Shown: positions 16,189-24,637 of the stretch, one piece after another | Numbering within the stretch: position 1 is the first letter of the stretch | Layout: every line of letters starts with the position of its first letter | NCBI RefSeq assembly: GCF_023715505.1 | Contig: NZ_JAMBOH010000001.1 | Span: forward strand, 186,001 to 250,000 | Direction of reading: 5' to 3' | DNA: 64,000 nt | From: Neobacillus cucumis | GTDB lineage: Bacteria; Bacillota; Bacilli; Bacillales_B; DSM-18226 | The notes under the pieces: model-generated | Seen by the model: the letters and a program-made list of their open reading frames with translations, nothing else | What the model was told of the DNA's origin: nothing | Databases searched by the model: none | Position numbers and translations under genes: made by a program

Positions 16189-17664
16189 TCAATCCAACCA
16201 CTCAATATCAATTGTGGGCTGTGGAGCTTCTTTTTTTGTATTATGATTTGCGGTTGTATTAGTTGAGAACCAGATTTTCTTAATGAAGGTTTTAAGGAAA
16301 GTATTACAATCTTCAGGATTCATATTATCAATATTTTCTAGAGTTTCAATATTATATGTTAATCGTTGTTGTTCTTCATCTGTATTATTCAAATTTTCTA
16401 ATTTAATGTTAACTAATTCAGTTTGTTGTTTAACCTGTTTAATTTGCTCTTCATTCTCTTCATTAAATTCAAGAAATTCACTCTTACTTATTTCCCCATC
16501 CATTCTCATAATTGTTAGATTTTTTTGTCTTTTTTCAAATTTTTCCAATTGCTTTAATAACGAGTCCTTCTGGTCTGTTAATTTTTTTGCTTCATCAGTA
16601 GTATCGAGGGATTTTAATTTTTTTAACGCTCTTTCAAAATCTTCCCTCTTTTCTTTGACCGTTCGTATCACACTTTCTTCCACAGGAAGATACTTGTACC
16701 CTTTATCTTTACAAGCGTTATTGCTGATTTTATAGGAACAAGATTTTATAAAATCAGTAGATCCATCCGTTTGGATATATCTTTTTCTCCCACAGCAATT
16801 ACAATAAATAAGATTTTGGAGTCTTCTTGTTGCTTTCTTTTTGTTAAAGAAATTACCTGTTGTATTTTCTTCTAAGATTTTTTGAACTTCTAACCATTGT
16901 TGCTTTGATATGATTGGTTCGTGAGCATTCTCAACAAATACTTGGTCAACCACTCTGCCATTAACACGTCTACAAGCTTGGACTACTCCGTAATAAACAA
17001 CATTTCTTCTTATTTGAGAGATATGTGCAGTCGTTAAGACCTTTCCACTTCTACTCCTCCAACAGAACATATCTAATTGTTTGGCTATTTCGTTTGCACT
17101 AATTCTTTCCAGCGTCTTTTGGAATATGTACCTAATTATTTTTGCTTCATCCTCAACAATAACTAGTTTTTGATTATCGCCCTTTTCATACCCCAATGGT
17201 GCTTTATTACTCATTGTCCATCTTCCTTGCTCTGCTGCTGCCAATCGACCTCTTCCCAAACGCTTTTTGATTTGCTTATACTCAAAATTTGCCATCATTG
17301 CCTGGAAAGAAAATAACATTTCATTACTTTCTTGATTTAGATCAATTGCACCCTGTGGTGTTAGTATTTTGATGTCATGTGCCATTAAGAGTGATTTTAT
17401 TTGTTCAGCATAGGCATTGTCACGAGAAATCCGGTCTATATCCATTACCAAAAGAAAATCGTATTCATCTAATTTACTTAACAATAAATTCAACTGAGGT
17501 CTTTGTGTGTTGACACCACTCGAAATTTCTTGATAAACGTCATATGTCAACTTATGTTGCTTTGCAAGTTTGATAAGAGCATTTCGGTGATTTGTTAATA
17601 TTTCCTCAATATCTAATTGTTCCTCGTTCCTTGATAAACGTAAATAAATAGCAGCCAACGCCAT
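16189..17664 (-). CDS. Large serine recombinase (phage or ICE integrase type)
   Basis: A 491-residue recombinase. The N-terminal resolvase domain (residues 1-145) has the catalytic serine in AAIYLRLSRNEEQ and the DRISRDN arginine motif. The recombinase domain (about 150-260) includes KAPLGYEKGD and TTAHISQIRRNVVYYG. A zinc-ribbon (YCNCCGRKRY near residue 290, with paired cysteines downstream at CSYK...ACKD) and a long coiled coil (about 340-450) follow. These enzymes integrate mobile elements unidirectionally. The gene lies at an apparent island boundary, 22 bases from a truncated host-like gene, as expected when an element inserts within a gene. Confidence 0.93.
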   Translation of the reverse strand: MALAAIYLRLSRNEEQLDIEEILTNHRNALIKLAKQHKLTYDVYQEISSGVNTQRPQLNLLLSKLDEYDFLLVMDIDRISRDNAYAEQIKSLLMAHDIKILTPQGAIDLNQESNEMLFSFQAMMANFEYKQIKKRLGRGRLAAAEQGRWTMSNKAPLGYEKGDNQKLVIVEDEAKIIRYIFQKTLERISANEIAKQLDMFCWRSRSGKVLTTAHISQIRRNVVYYGVVQACRRVNGRVVDQVFVENAHEPIISKQQWLEVQKILEENTTGNFFNKKKATRRLQNLIYCNCCGRKRYIQTDGSTDFIKSCSYKISNNACKDKGYKYLPVEESVIRTVKEKREDFERALKKLKSLDTTDEAKKLTDQKDSLLKQLEKFEKRQKNLTIMRMDGEISKSEFLEFNEENEEQIKQVKQQTELVNIKLENLNNTDEEQQRLTYNIETLENIDNMNPEDCNTFLKTFIKKIWFSTNTTANHNTKKEAPQPTIDIEWLD

Positions 17665-17685
17665 TTCTTAGCCCCCCAATGTGTC

Positions 17686-17814
17686 ATATTAAAAATCATA
17701 ACACATAACCAATAAAATTAGAAAGGTAACATCGGTAACTTTACCCACCGTACCATAGATGGTGATCACGACGGTATCACCAATTTTATACTTTGGTTTC
17801 TTCCTCTTTGCCAT
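17686..17814 (-). pseudogene. 5' stub of a small gene, apparently cut by element insertion
   Basis: An ATG at 17814 follows GAGGGGATGGGAGGAT and begins MAKRKKPKYKIGDTVVITIY, continuing GTVGKVTDV, a well-formed start of a small basic beta-barrel-like protein. It then degenerates into a hydrophobic tail of about 13 residues and stops at 17686, just upstream of the recombinase gene. I infer that the true 3' end was displaced by integration and that the attachment site lies near 17715-17735. The missing 3' half was not found in the window. Confidence 0.6.
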
Positions 17815-17904
17815 ATCCTCCCATCCCCTCAAATGGATTAGTCGTGTAGATTGATTACAATAGTATATGCAGGGTGAAAAATATCGCTCATGACAATTTT
17901 GAAA

Positions 17905-17936
17905 TAAAAAAATCGCCAGCTTTGGGCGATTTAAAT
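17905..17936 (-). terminator. Terminator of yozE
   Basis: AAATCGCC and GGCGATTT pair around AAAGCT and are followed on the minus strand by TTTTTTT, just beyond the yozE stop codon. Confidence 0.85.
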
Positions 17937-17944
17937 GTTTTTAT

Positions 17945-18166
17945 TTAACTTTCGGCACTGAGATAATGCTCCCAAGCTTCATCAAAGACGGACATCGATT
18001 TTAGATACTGTCCATGCATTTCCAAATATAAACTTATTTGGTGGTAATCTTCCGATGTTTTTGGAAACCCATGATCCAAAAACGCATTGTTCGCAAAGTT
18101 ACTGATATCATCCTTCGGTTCAGGATGTCTATATTTCATTAAAAAATGATAAAATGATTTTCTCAT
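17945..18166 (-). CDS. yozE: YozE/UPF0346 family small protein
   Basis: A 73-residue protein matching the YozE family: MRKSFYHFLMKYRHPEPKDD at the start, then FANNAFLDHGFPKTSEDYH and FDEAWEHYL. The family folds as a small SAM-like helical domain of unknown role. I place the start at 18166, giving the usual family length; a longer in-frame extension upstream looks like non-coding sequence. It forms a conserved neighbourhood with yokU and kamA in B. subtilis, and here marks the beginning of the conserved chromosomal backbone to the right of the accessory island. Confidence 0.88.
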   Translation of the reverse strand: MRKSFYHFLMKYRHPEPKDDISNFANNAFLDHGFPKTSEDYHQISLYLEMHGQYLKSMSVFDEAWEHYLSAES

Positions 18167-18278
18167 ACTTTCTAACGCCTTTCTTATCCAATTCAGAAAC
18201 GAGTCATTTTTCTTATGAATTACTATAACGGATACTATTGATGTCGTCCAGTTGGAAATACAGGAAACCATAATAAAA

Positions 18279-18300
18279 ACAGCCTTTTTAGGGCTGCCCT
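18279..18300 (-). terminator. Terminator of yokU
   Basis: GCAGCC and GGCTGT around CTAAAAA, followed by TTTTT on the minus strand, directly past the yokU stop. Confidence 0.75.
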
Positions 18301-18304
18301 TTTG

Positions 18305-18592
18305 TTAACTTGAAAAGTCAAAATAATTTCTCTTTAATAATCTTGGAATTCTCATTAATTCCTCGTAGGAGATCACTTTTCCAATTTGTTTACAATTAAT
18401 TAAAAATAATTGATCTTCTATTTCTTTAACAATCCTCTCACTCTGGTAAATCATGTTACAATCACCGCAACGATGGGTAGGTGTTTCTCTAATTTCAATG
18501 GCACGTGAGCCGTCCGGTAGCTCCCAGAAAACAGAGTCAGTAACAGCATTTACATTAGAACTATTACACCATTCACATTCCATTTTCATCAT
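18305..18592 (-). CDS. yokU: YokU-like zinc-finger protein
   Basis: A 95-residue protein with two CxxC pairs (CEWCNSSNV near residue 5 and HRCGDCNMIYQSE near residue 42), the layout of YgiT-type zinc-binding domains. The C-terminal half is helical with no recognisable motif. The start follows GAGGAGTGA. It lies 34 bases downstream of kamA and is probably cotranscribed with it, so it would fall under the same sigma-54 promoter. Function is unknown; family assignment rests on the motif and on the kamA neighbourhood. Confidence 0.8.
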   Translation of the reverse strand: MMKMECEWCNSSNVNAVTDSVFWELPDGSRAIEIRETPTHRCGDCNMIYQSERIVKEIEDQLFLINCKQIGKVISYEELMRIPRLLKRNYFDFSS

Positions 18593-18626
18593 TCACTCCT
18601 CACAAATACTTCATTTGTCCAATTAC

Positions 18627-20042
18627 CTAGTCCGAATTTCCCTCAGATGTAACTCCCTTTTCTTTTTCAGTCAATGCTTTAAATTTCTTTTCCTTTAATT
18701 CATCCCGCTTGCTCCGCTTGTCTTTTAAAGAAGAGTGTGCAGGGTCTTGATTGTACTGCTTCCTGCGATTAAGCCTTGTTAAACCTTCTGGCACTAAATT
18801 GAAGTGTTGATCATTTATAATTCCTGCAATACCGGAAAGTGACTTTTTCTCTGCCAAGTTAGGGTATACACTTTCAAAATATTCCTCAGCTCTGCCAGGA
18901 ACGTAGTTTTCAGGCTCCGGATAGGAGGTAATCACTCCTTCAAAATTTCGGAGCACCACTTTTTCCGGACTCTGTGAAATTAAATAGTTCGGCTGCAGCG
19001 CAATTTTCCCGCCTCCACCTGGAGCATCGACGACAAAGGTTGGCACAGCATATCCGCTCGTATGGCCGCGCAACCCCTCGATAATTTCTAGTCCCTTGGA
19101 AACAGGAGCACGAAAATGCCCAATACCCTCTGAAAGGTCACATTGATAGATATAGTAAGGACGGACACGGATTTTAACGAGGTCATGCATGAGCCTTTTC
19201 ATGATTGGAACGCTATCATTAATTCCTGCTAGAATAACAGATTGGTTTCCAACAGGTACACCTGCATTAGCGAGCATTTCACAAGCTTTTTTTGAGTCCT
19301 CTGTAATTTCTATTGAGGTATTAAAATGGGTGTTCAACCAGATTGGATGATATTTTTTCAAAATATTGCAGAGGTTTTCGGTAATCCGCTGCGGGAAGAC
19401 CACTGGTGCCCTTGTTCCGATTCGAATAATTTCCACATGGTCAATTTCACGTAGATTTTTCAAAATATATTCTAAAATATTATCATTTATCAACAGTCCA
19501 TCTCCGCCAGAAATTAATACGTCGCGAACCTCTGGTGTTTGTCTGATGTAGGAAATAGCAGCATCAAGCTGTTTTTTAGGCACACCCATGCCAATCTGGC
19601 CCGAAAAACGCCTTCTCGTACAATAACGGCAGTACATTGAGCATTGATTAGTGACTAGAAAGAGCACCCGATCAGGATAACGGTGTGTTAGTCCTGGTAC
19701 CGGGGAGTCCTCATCCTCATGTAAGGGATCTTCAAGGTCATATTTCGTTTTGTAGATTTCTTTAGAGATCGGTACCGATTGCATCCGAATCGGACAGCGG
19801 GGATCATCTGGATTCATTAATGATGCGTAATAGGGTGTGATATTTAAGGGAATGGTTTTAGTGGAAATTCTTACCCCCTCTACTTCATCTGGGGTTAAGT
19901 TGATTACCTTTTTTAAATCATCGACTGTACGAATCGTATTGGTTAATTGCCATAGCCAATCGTTCCACTGTTCCTCGGTAACATCTTTCCAAAGTTCTAT
20001 ATCTTTCCAATGTCTGTTTGGTTTATATATAAAATGTTTCAT
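18627..20042 (-). CDS. kamA: L-lysine 2,3-aminomutase
   Basis: A 471-residue radical-SAM, PLP-dependent enzyme converting L-alpha-lysine to L-beta-lysine. The radical-SAM cluster motif is CSMYCRYCTRRRF (CxxxCxxC) near residue 135. A downstream PLP-lysine motif lies near ALQPNYLISQSPEKVV. Length fits the family. The gene has GGAGG upstream and its own sigma-54-type promoter 35 bases before the start. With yodP (acetyltransferase) it forms the pair that can make N-epsilon-acetyl-beta-lysine. The variable C-terminus (about residue 410 on) is highly charged. Confidence 0.96.
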   Translation of the reverse strand: MKHFIYKPNRHWKDIELWKDVTEEQWNDWLWQLTNTIRTVDDLKKVINLTPDEVEGVRISTKTIPLNITPYYASLMNPDDPRCPIRMQSVPISKEIYKTKYDLEDPLHEDEDSPVPGLTHRYPDRVLFLVTNQCSMYCRYCTRRRFSGQIGMGVPKKQLDAAISYIRQTPEVRDVLISGGDGLLINDNILEYILKNLREIDHVEIIRIGTRAPVVFPQRITENLCNILKKYHPIWLNTHFNTSIEITEDSKKACEMLANAGVPVGNQSVILAGINDSVPIMKRLMHDLVKIRVRPYYIYQCDLSEGIGHFRAPVSKGLEIIEGLRGHTSGYAVPTFVVDAPGGGGKIALQPNYLISQSPEKVVLRNFEGVITSYPEPENYVPGRAEEYFESVYPNLAEKKSLSGIAGIINDQHFNLVPEGLTRLNRRKQYNQDPAHSSLKDKRSKRDELKEKKFKALTEKEKGVTSEGNSD

Positions 20043-20076
20043 GTCATTTCCTCCAATCTTGCTTTACTAAATAATA

Positions 20077-20092
20077 TGCAAGAATTGTGCCA
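20077..20092 (-). promoter_or_regulatory. Sigma-54 (-24/-12) promoter for kamA
   Basis: The minus strand reads TGGCACAATTCTTGCA, an essentially perfect match to the TGGCAC-N5-TTGCA consensus, 35 bases upstream of the kamA ATG. The upstream neighbour encodes a sigma-54 enhancer-binding protein, supporting the assignment. Confidence 0.93.
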
Positions 20093-20145
20093 ACTCTACA
20101 GTCGAGTAAAAAAGCAATTCCTTCGTTATTTTGATTTTGAGACTC

Positions 20146-20175
20146 AAAAAAACCGCCGAAAATTCGGCGGTTTAG
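20146..20175. terminator. Terminator between the sigma-54 activator and kamA
   Basis: AAACCGCCGAA and TTCGGCGGTTT form a strong stem followed by TTTTTTT on the minus strand. It isolates kamA-yokU from the upstream operon, consistent with kamA having its own promoter. Confidence 0.9.
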
Positions 20176-21533
20176 TGAGGAATTTTTTTTAATTTATATT
20201 GAAGAGTCTGCCTTGGTATTTCAAGTAGCTTGGCAGCTTGATTGATATTTCCTTTAGAAAGGTCGAGGGCACTTATGATTAGCTTTTTCTCCACTTCCTC
20301 CAAATTCTTTCTTAATGATAGTTTATCAGAAGGATGAATATTACCTTTGGCTCCAGCAGGATACTGCCTCAGGATAATAGGCAAATCAACAACCCCAAGG
20401 TGATTTCCCTCGCAAACATTCATCATATATTCAAGCGTATGTTTAAGTTCTCGGACATTTCCCGGCCATTGATATCCAGTTAAAAATATCTCTAGATTTT
20501 TTTCCACACCTTGAATGGTCTTACTTAATTGTCTATTGAAATCTTGTATAAAAGAATCAGTTAAGTACATGATATCCTCTCTCCTTTCCCTTAAAGGCAG
20601 GAGAGAAAAGGTAAACACATTCAAACGATAATAAAGATCATGTCGAATCATTTTCTCTCGGAGGGCTGTTTGTGGGTGTACATTCATGGCGGCAATAACA
20701 CGAACATTAACGGAAATATTTTGTGGGCTGCCCACCCTGCGAATCATCCCGTCCTCTAATATCCGTAAAAGCTTAGCCTGAATCTCTATTGGCATCGTAT
20801 GAAGTTCATCGAGAAAAAGGGTCCCGCCGTCAGCCAATTCAAACAAGCCTTTCCGATCAACAGCCCCAGTATAACTGCCTTTTACTGTCCCAAAAAGAAT
20901 GCTTTCAAGCAGTGTTTCCGGAATGGCAGCACAATTTTGAGCGACAAATGGACCTTCTGAACGATTGGACTCATGGTGTATACCCTGGACAAACAATTCC
21001 TTTCCAGTTCCAGACTCCCCGTAGACAAGAATTGGAGAATCCGATTTTGCCAGTTTCTTTGCCTCTTCCTTGGTATTTATTAATTCCGGGTTGATTGTTT
21101 TTATATCGTTTAGTGTATACTTTACCTGTTGTACACGCTTGTTGGGGCTGCTTTTAGAAAAACCTTTTTGTAAGTCTAAAAGTCTTTCTGCAAGCAGCTT
21201 CATTCTAGAATAGTTCTTGGCAATTTCGACTGCGCCAACAAAGTCTTCTCCAAGAAAAATAGGCAGCGTGGTATTAATGGTATCAATCCTCACTCCGTGC
21301 ATATTGACATAGACCTGAGCTTGATTATAAATGGGCCTTTCTGTTTTTATAACCTTTAAAAGAGTGCTCGACTCTTCTGTCAAGGAGGGAAATGCATCAA
21401 TTAAATGCTTTCCTAACACTTCATCTACATCCATCCCATCGTGTTTGGCAGCTACTTCATTGTAAAAAATCGTTTTTCCTTGAGTATTGACTACATGGAT
21501 TCCTTCGTCAATGCTTTTAAGAATGGCAGTCAA
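20172..21533 (-). CDS. PAS-domain sigma-54-dependent transcriptional activator
   Basis: A 453-residue enhancer-binding protein. Residues ~5-110 form a PAS sensor domain (SIDEGIHVVNTQGKTIFYNE). Residues ~145-385 form the AAA+ domain with Walker A YGESGTGKEL, the GSYTGA variant of the sigma-54-contacting GAFTGA loop, and Walker B GGTLFLDELH. The C-terminus is a Fis-type helix-turn-helix (INQAAKLLEIPRQTLQYKL). It resembles the RocR/LevR-like regulators of amino-acid catabolism and probably activates kamA. The start is uncertain: the TTG at 21533 has a poorly spaced binding site, and the frame stays open about 45 bases upstream without a standard start codon. Confidence 0.93.
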   Translation of the reverse strand: MTAILKSIDEGIHVVNTQGKTIFYNEVAAKHDGMDVDEVLGKHLIDAFPSLTEESSTLLKVIKTERPIYNQAQVYVNMHGVRIDTINTTLPIFLGEDFVGAVEIAKNYSRMKLLAERLLDLQKGFSKSSPNKRVQQVKYTLNDIKTINPELINTKEEAKKLAKSDSPILVYGESGTGKELFVQGIHHESNRSEGPFVAQNCAAIPETLLESILFGTVKGSYTGAVDRKGLFELADGGTLFLDELHTMPIEIQAKLLRILEDGMIRRVGSPQNISVNVRVIAAMNVHPQTALREKMIRHDLYYRLNVFTFSLLPLRERREDIMYLTDSFIQDFNRQLSKTIQGVEKNLEIFLTGYQWPGNVRELKHTLEYMMNVCEGNHLGVVDLPIILRQYPAGAKGNIHPSDKLSLRKNLEEVEKKLIISALDLSKGNINQAAKLLEIPRQTLQYKLKKIPH

Positions 21534-21629
21534 AACCTCTTGTGTTAATGCCGTTAATTGTCCTATTTTAATTCACCTGCCTGCTATAGCATCTAGAGTG
21601 CTGAAAAATTGGCATCGCCAGCCGAAATT

Positions 21630-22484
21630 TTAGCAGTTTGCCAGATTTTTCACCCACATATTCATATTCTCTAGTTTGTCATAGATGTAGCAATTATTCA
21701 TGAACCTGCCTCTGTAGGAATATCCTAGTTGAAATAAAGCAGCATTCATCCCAAATGATAAAGACCTTGCAATGGAATAGGCACAAAAAATCCCATTTTT
21801 TATTAAGTCCTTTTCGAGTTCTTGGAGGATGATTTTCATAAGTCCATATTTTCGGTGCTCGGTTAATGTTGCACAATCGGTTAATTCAGCATTTTTGTAA
21901 TAAGCGTTAATCTCTGCAGAGGCGGCACTTACTATTTCCCCCTGATAGGTAAAGATATAATAGATTGTCCCATCCACCATAGTCTTTTTTACATATTCAG
22001 GATCGTACAATGGAGTAGGATAAATGGGAAATACTTGTTTATATAGGGAGGAAAGCTCTTCAGCACAGTTTTCATCCGCCTTCTTTAATTCATATTCCTT
22101 TGGTGGGAATGTTTGATTTATGGAAGGATTTAATTGATAGATACTCTGAATAATCCCATCCTCGGTAATCCAATGGTCATTCCTTTTGCGTTCAGACGTA
22201 TAAAATCTCGAAAAGAAGTGTGCGTCTGAACCTAGAAAATAACGGTCCACCATCGCTTCAAGCTGAAGTCCTGCTTCTAGAAACGTTATAAAGTCTTCAC
22301 GACGGCCTTTAATGATGAGTTTTTCAGCTTGATACTTCTTAACAAGCTCTTCCACTTTCTCTAATAATAATTTTGTATTTCCACGGTAATCATCAACCCT
22401 GATTCGTTTATTAAAGGGGTCTAAAAATACTTCACAAAAAAAGTTAGTTTCGTTCACGTAGATAGTTGATGTGGTTTGGTTCAT
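21630..22484 (-). CDS. yodP: Beta-lysine N-acetyltransferase (YodP/AblB-like, GNAT)
   Basis: A 284-residue protein with a C-terminal GNAT fold (about residues 140-270), including the acetyl-CoA region ATLTEHRKYGLMKIILQELE. In the YodP/AblB family this enzyme acetylates beta-lysine made by KamA. I choose the ATG at 22484 (MNQTTSTIYVN) because GAGGAGTGA precedes it; an in-frame ATG 51 bases upstream lacks a site. It lies in the minus-strand yodT-yodP run, with about 180 bases after yodQ and a hairpin (GCCTGGC/GCCAGAC near 22555) in between. Confidence 0.88.
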   Translation of the reverse strand: MNQTTSTIYVNETNFFCEVFLDPFNKRIRVDDYRGNTKLLLEKVEELVKKYQAEKLIIKGRREDFITFLEAGLQLEAMVDRYFLGSDAHFFSRFYTSERKRNDHWITEDGIIQSIYQLNPSINQTFPPKEYELKKADENCAEELSSLYKQVFPIYPTPLYDPEYVKKTMVDGTIYYIFTYQGEIVSAASAEINAYYKNAELTDCATLTEHRKYGLMKIILQELEKDLIKNGIFCAYSIARSLSFGMNAALFQLGYSYRGRFMNNCYIYDKLENMNMWVKNLANC

Positions 22485-22665
22485 AAGGTCACTCCTCAAC
22501 TGCTTTTCTAAAAAACCGGAGATTAAGTTCTTCACTCGTAGACGAAATGAAAGCCTGGCCGGGATCTAGCCAGACTTAAAGTTTCATACTAATACTCTCC
22601 ATATCCTAGTCTGCTTTCGGCATTATCATAATATGATTTTATCAATCAGCAAATGAAGGTGCCAA

Positions 22666-23940
22666 TCATGATGGTTCCGCGACTTCACACCATCTCAATA
22701 TGGTTAGGGCGATTATATTACTTGCTGCAAACAAATCCTCAAGGATAATATGTTCATTGGCATCATGTGCTAATGCTGTTATCCCCGGTCCAAAGACGAC
22801 AACAGGAGTATGGCCCACAGTTGAGAGGATTCCCCCATCTGTGCCCCAGGGACTTGCTTCAATAACAGGCGGTTCTCCTTTAACTTCAATAAAGCTTTTC
22901 GTTATTTCATTAATTAACGGGTGGTTAGTCTCGAGACTCCCCGGCTGCCATCTGCCGCCAAACCATTCCAGCTTAAGAGGGTGTCTCTTCAGCCATTCAT
23001 CTTGGTCGCACAGATTTTGCAAGCATTCTTCCATTTCCATCTGTGCAGATAGAATACTTTCACCAGGAGATACTCCCATCCTTCCTTCTATTACGGCTGT
23101 ATCAGGGACTGATGAAGGCCATTCACCGCTCATCATTTTACCGATATTAATTGGGATAGGGATAGGAATTTTTTCAAAAAGAGGATCAGTAACCCTTGCA
23201 TTTCTATCTTTCTCTAATTGTTGCAAACTCTGAATCACTTTTAGAGATTTCTCAATCGCACTAACACCTTCATATCTTGTTCCTCCATGTGCCGCTTTTC
23301 CAGTTACGGTAATCCTGAACCACATGGAACCCTGTTGTTTTGGAAACATCTTCAGATTGGTTGGCTCAGGAATGATTGCTCCGTCTGCTTGATAGCCTCT
23401 TAAAACGGCTGCCAGTGTACCTGCTCCACCACTTTCTTCCTCAATGACACTTTGAAAAATAACATCCCCTTTTAGCTTTATACCGGTGGCAACAATCGCT
23501 TCCATTGCCATTAATAGGGCAACATTCCCTCCTTTCATGTCAGTTGCCCCTCTTCCATAAAGCTTACCGCACTCAATTACTCCACTAAATGGTTCATGAT
23601 CCCAGTTTGACTCATCGCCAACCGGGACCACATCAATATGACCGTTTAAAATAATTGATTTGCCACCGCCAGCTCCTTTTAAGACTGCAACCAAGTTTGG
23701 GTTCCCATCAAAGCTTTGGCGGTCGCAGCAATAGGCCGGGTGGCTTTTTAATTCATCACCGCCAATTTCCCATATGTCGAGTGTTAATCCAAGCTGACGA
23801 CATTTCTCAATGACAATAGCTTGTGTACTGCTCTCATTTCCACGGGTACTATTTTCTCGGACGAGCAGTTGTAACAGTCTCGCCGCTCGTGCCCGATTCT
23901 CCTTTAGCCATTGCTTTACATGGTGTTCATATTTTTCCAC
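22666..23940 (-). CDS. yodQ: M20-family metallo-deacylase (ArgE/DapE-like)
   Basis: A 424-residue zinc-dependent amidohydrolase. Metal-binding motifs are visible: LNGHIDVVPVGD (first His-Asp), YGRGATDMKGGNVALL (bridging Asp) and FQSVIEEESGGAGT (catalytic Glu-Glu). The dimerisation domain lies at about 195-310, with AHGGTRYEGVSAIEKS. Family members remove acyl groups from amino acids. The GTG start has AAAGGGGTG upstream. It overlaps neither neighbour but lies 31 bases after yodR. In the yod set it may deacylate an acetyl-beta-amino-acid intermediate; the substrate is inferred. Confidence 0.92.
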   Translation of the reverse strand: MEKYEHHVKQWLKENRARAARLLQLLVRENSTRGNESSTQAIVIEKCRQLGLTLDIWEIGGDELKSHPAYCCDRQSFDGNPNLVAVLKGAGGGKSIILNGHIDVVPVGDESNWDHEPFSGVIECGKLYGRGATDMKGGNVALLMAMEAIVATGIKLKGDVIFQSVIEEESGGAGTLAAVLRGYQADGAIIPEPTNLKMFPKQQGSMWFRITVTGKAAHGGTRYEGVSAIEKSLKVIQSLQQLEKDRNARVTDPLFEKIPIPIPINIGKMMSGEWPSSVPDTAVIEGRMGVSPGESILSAQMEMEECLQNLCDQDEWLKRHPLKLEWFGGRWQPGSLETNHPLINEITKSFIEVKGEPPVIEASPWGTDGGILSTVGHTPVVVFGPGITALAHDANEHIILEDLFAASNIIALTILRWCEVAEPS

Positions 23941-23971
23941 TTTAGTTCACCCCTTTAAGCCAAATTCCCCA

Positions 23972-24637
23972 TTAGTACGGTATGTTGCGAATATTTTCAC
24001 TAACTTTAAATTCACAGCCTGTTTTACTGACCACACTATCAAGATTGTACGGTGCAAATATTTCGGACAAAAGCAGTCCTTCGTGGGACACTTTAAAGAC
24101 AGCCATTTCTGTAATAATTAAGTCAACGCAGCGGGAGGATGTTAAGGGGAGTGAACATGTATTAACAATTTTGGGGTACCCGTTTTTATCACAGTGGTTC
24201 ATCACAACGATTACTTTTTTGGCTTTTTGTGCGAGTTCCATTGCTCCTCCCATACCCGGTACTTTTTTACCCGGTACAATCCAATTGGCCAAATCACCAT
24301 ATTGACTCACTTGCAGTGATCCCAGAACGGTAATATCAACCCTTCCCCTGCGAATCATACCAAAGGCAACAGCACTGTCACAGTATGAACCACCACTCAT
24401 TAGGGTCACTGGAAAGCCGCCGGCATTGCACAAATTCTCATCTTCTTTTCCTTTTTCGGGACTTGGCCCCATTCCCGTAATCCCATTCTCAGCATGAAAC
24501 ATGACCTGTATTTCTCTTGACAGGTGGTTAGGGACAAGGGATGGAATACCAATACCGAGATTCACCACCATACCATTCTGAATTTCCTCTGCAGCTCGTT
24601 TGGCCATTCGGTTTCTATCGTCTATTCCCATGCCCAT
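23972..24637 (-). CDS. yodR: CoA-transferase beta subunit
   Basis: A 221-residue 3-oxoacid/acyl-CoA transferase B subunit. The catalytic glutamate sits in HAENGITGMG (E-N-G-x-x-G motif), and the CoA-binding GGSYCDSAVAFGMIRRG segment is present. The ATG at 24637 is chosen (GGGGTGAATTGG upstream); it overlaps the end of yodS by 16 bases, indicating translational coupling of the two subunits. It presumably activates an organic acid formed from lysine-derived beta-amino acids; the substrate is not determined by sequence. Confidence 0.93.
   Translation of the reverse strand: MGMGIDDRNRMAKRAAEEIQNGMVVNLGIGIPSLVPNHLSREIQVMFHAENGITGMGPSPEKGKEDENLCNAGGFPVTLMSGGSYCDSAVAFGMIRRGRVDITVLGSLQVSQYGDLANWIVPGKKVPGMGGAMELAQKAKKVIVVMNHCDKNGYPKIVNTCSLPLTSSRCVDLIITEMAVFKVSHEGLLLSEIFAPYNLDSVVSKTGCEFKVSENIRNIPY

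Noticed and set aside
16283..16735. Open frame on the plus strand antisense to the large serine recombinase
   Set aside because: It lies within the recombinase's coiled-coil region, has no binding site and a Ser/Phe-rich composition typical of shadow frames.
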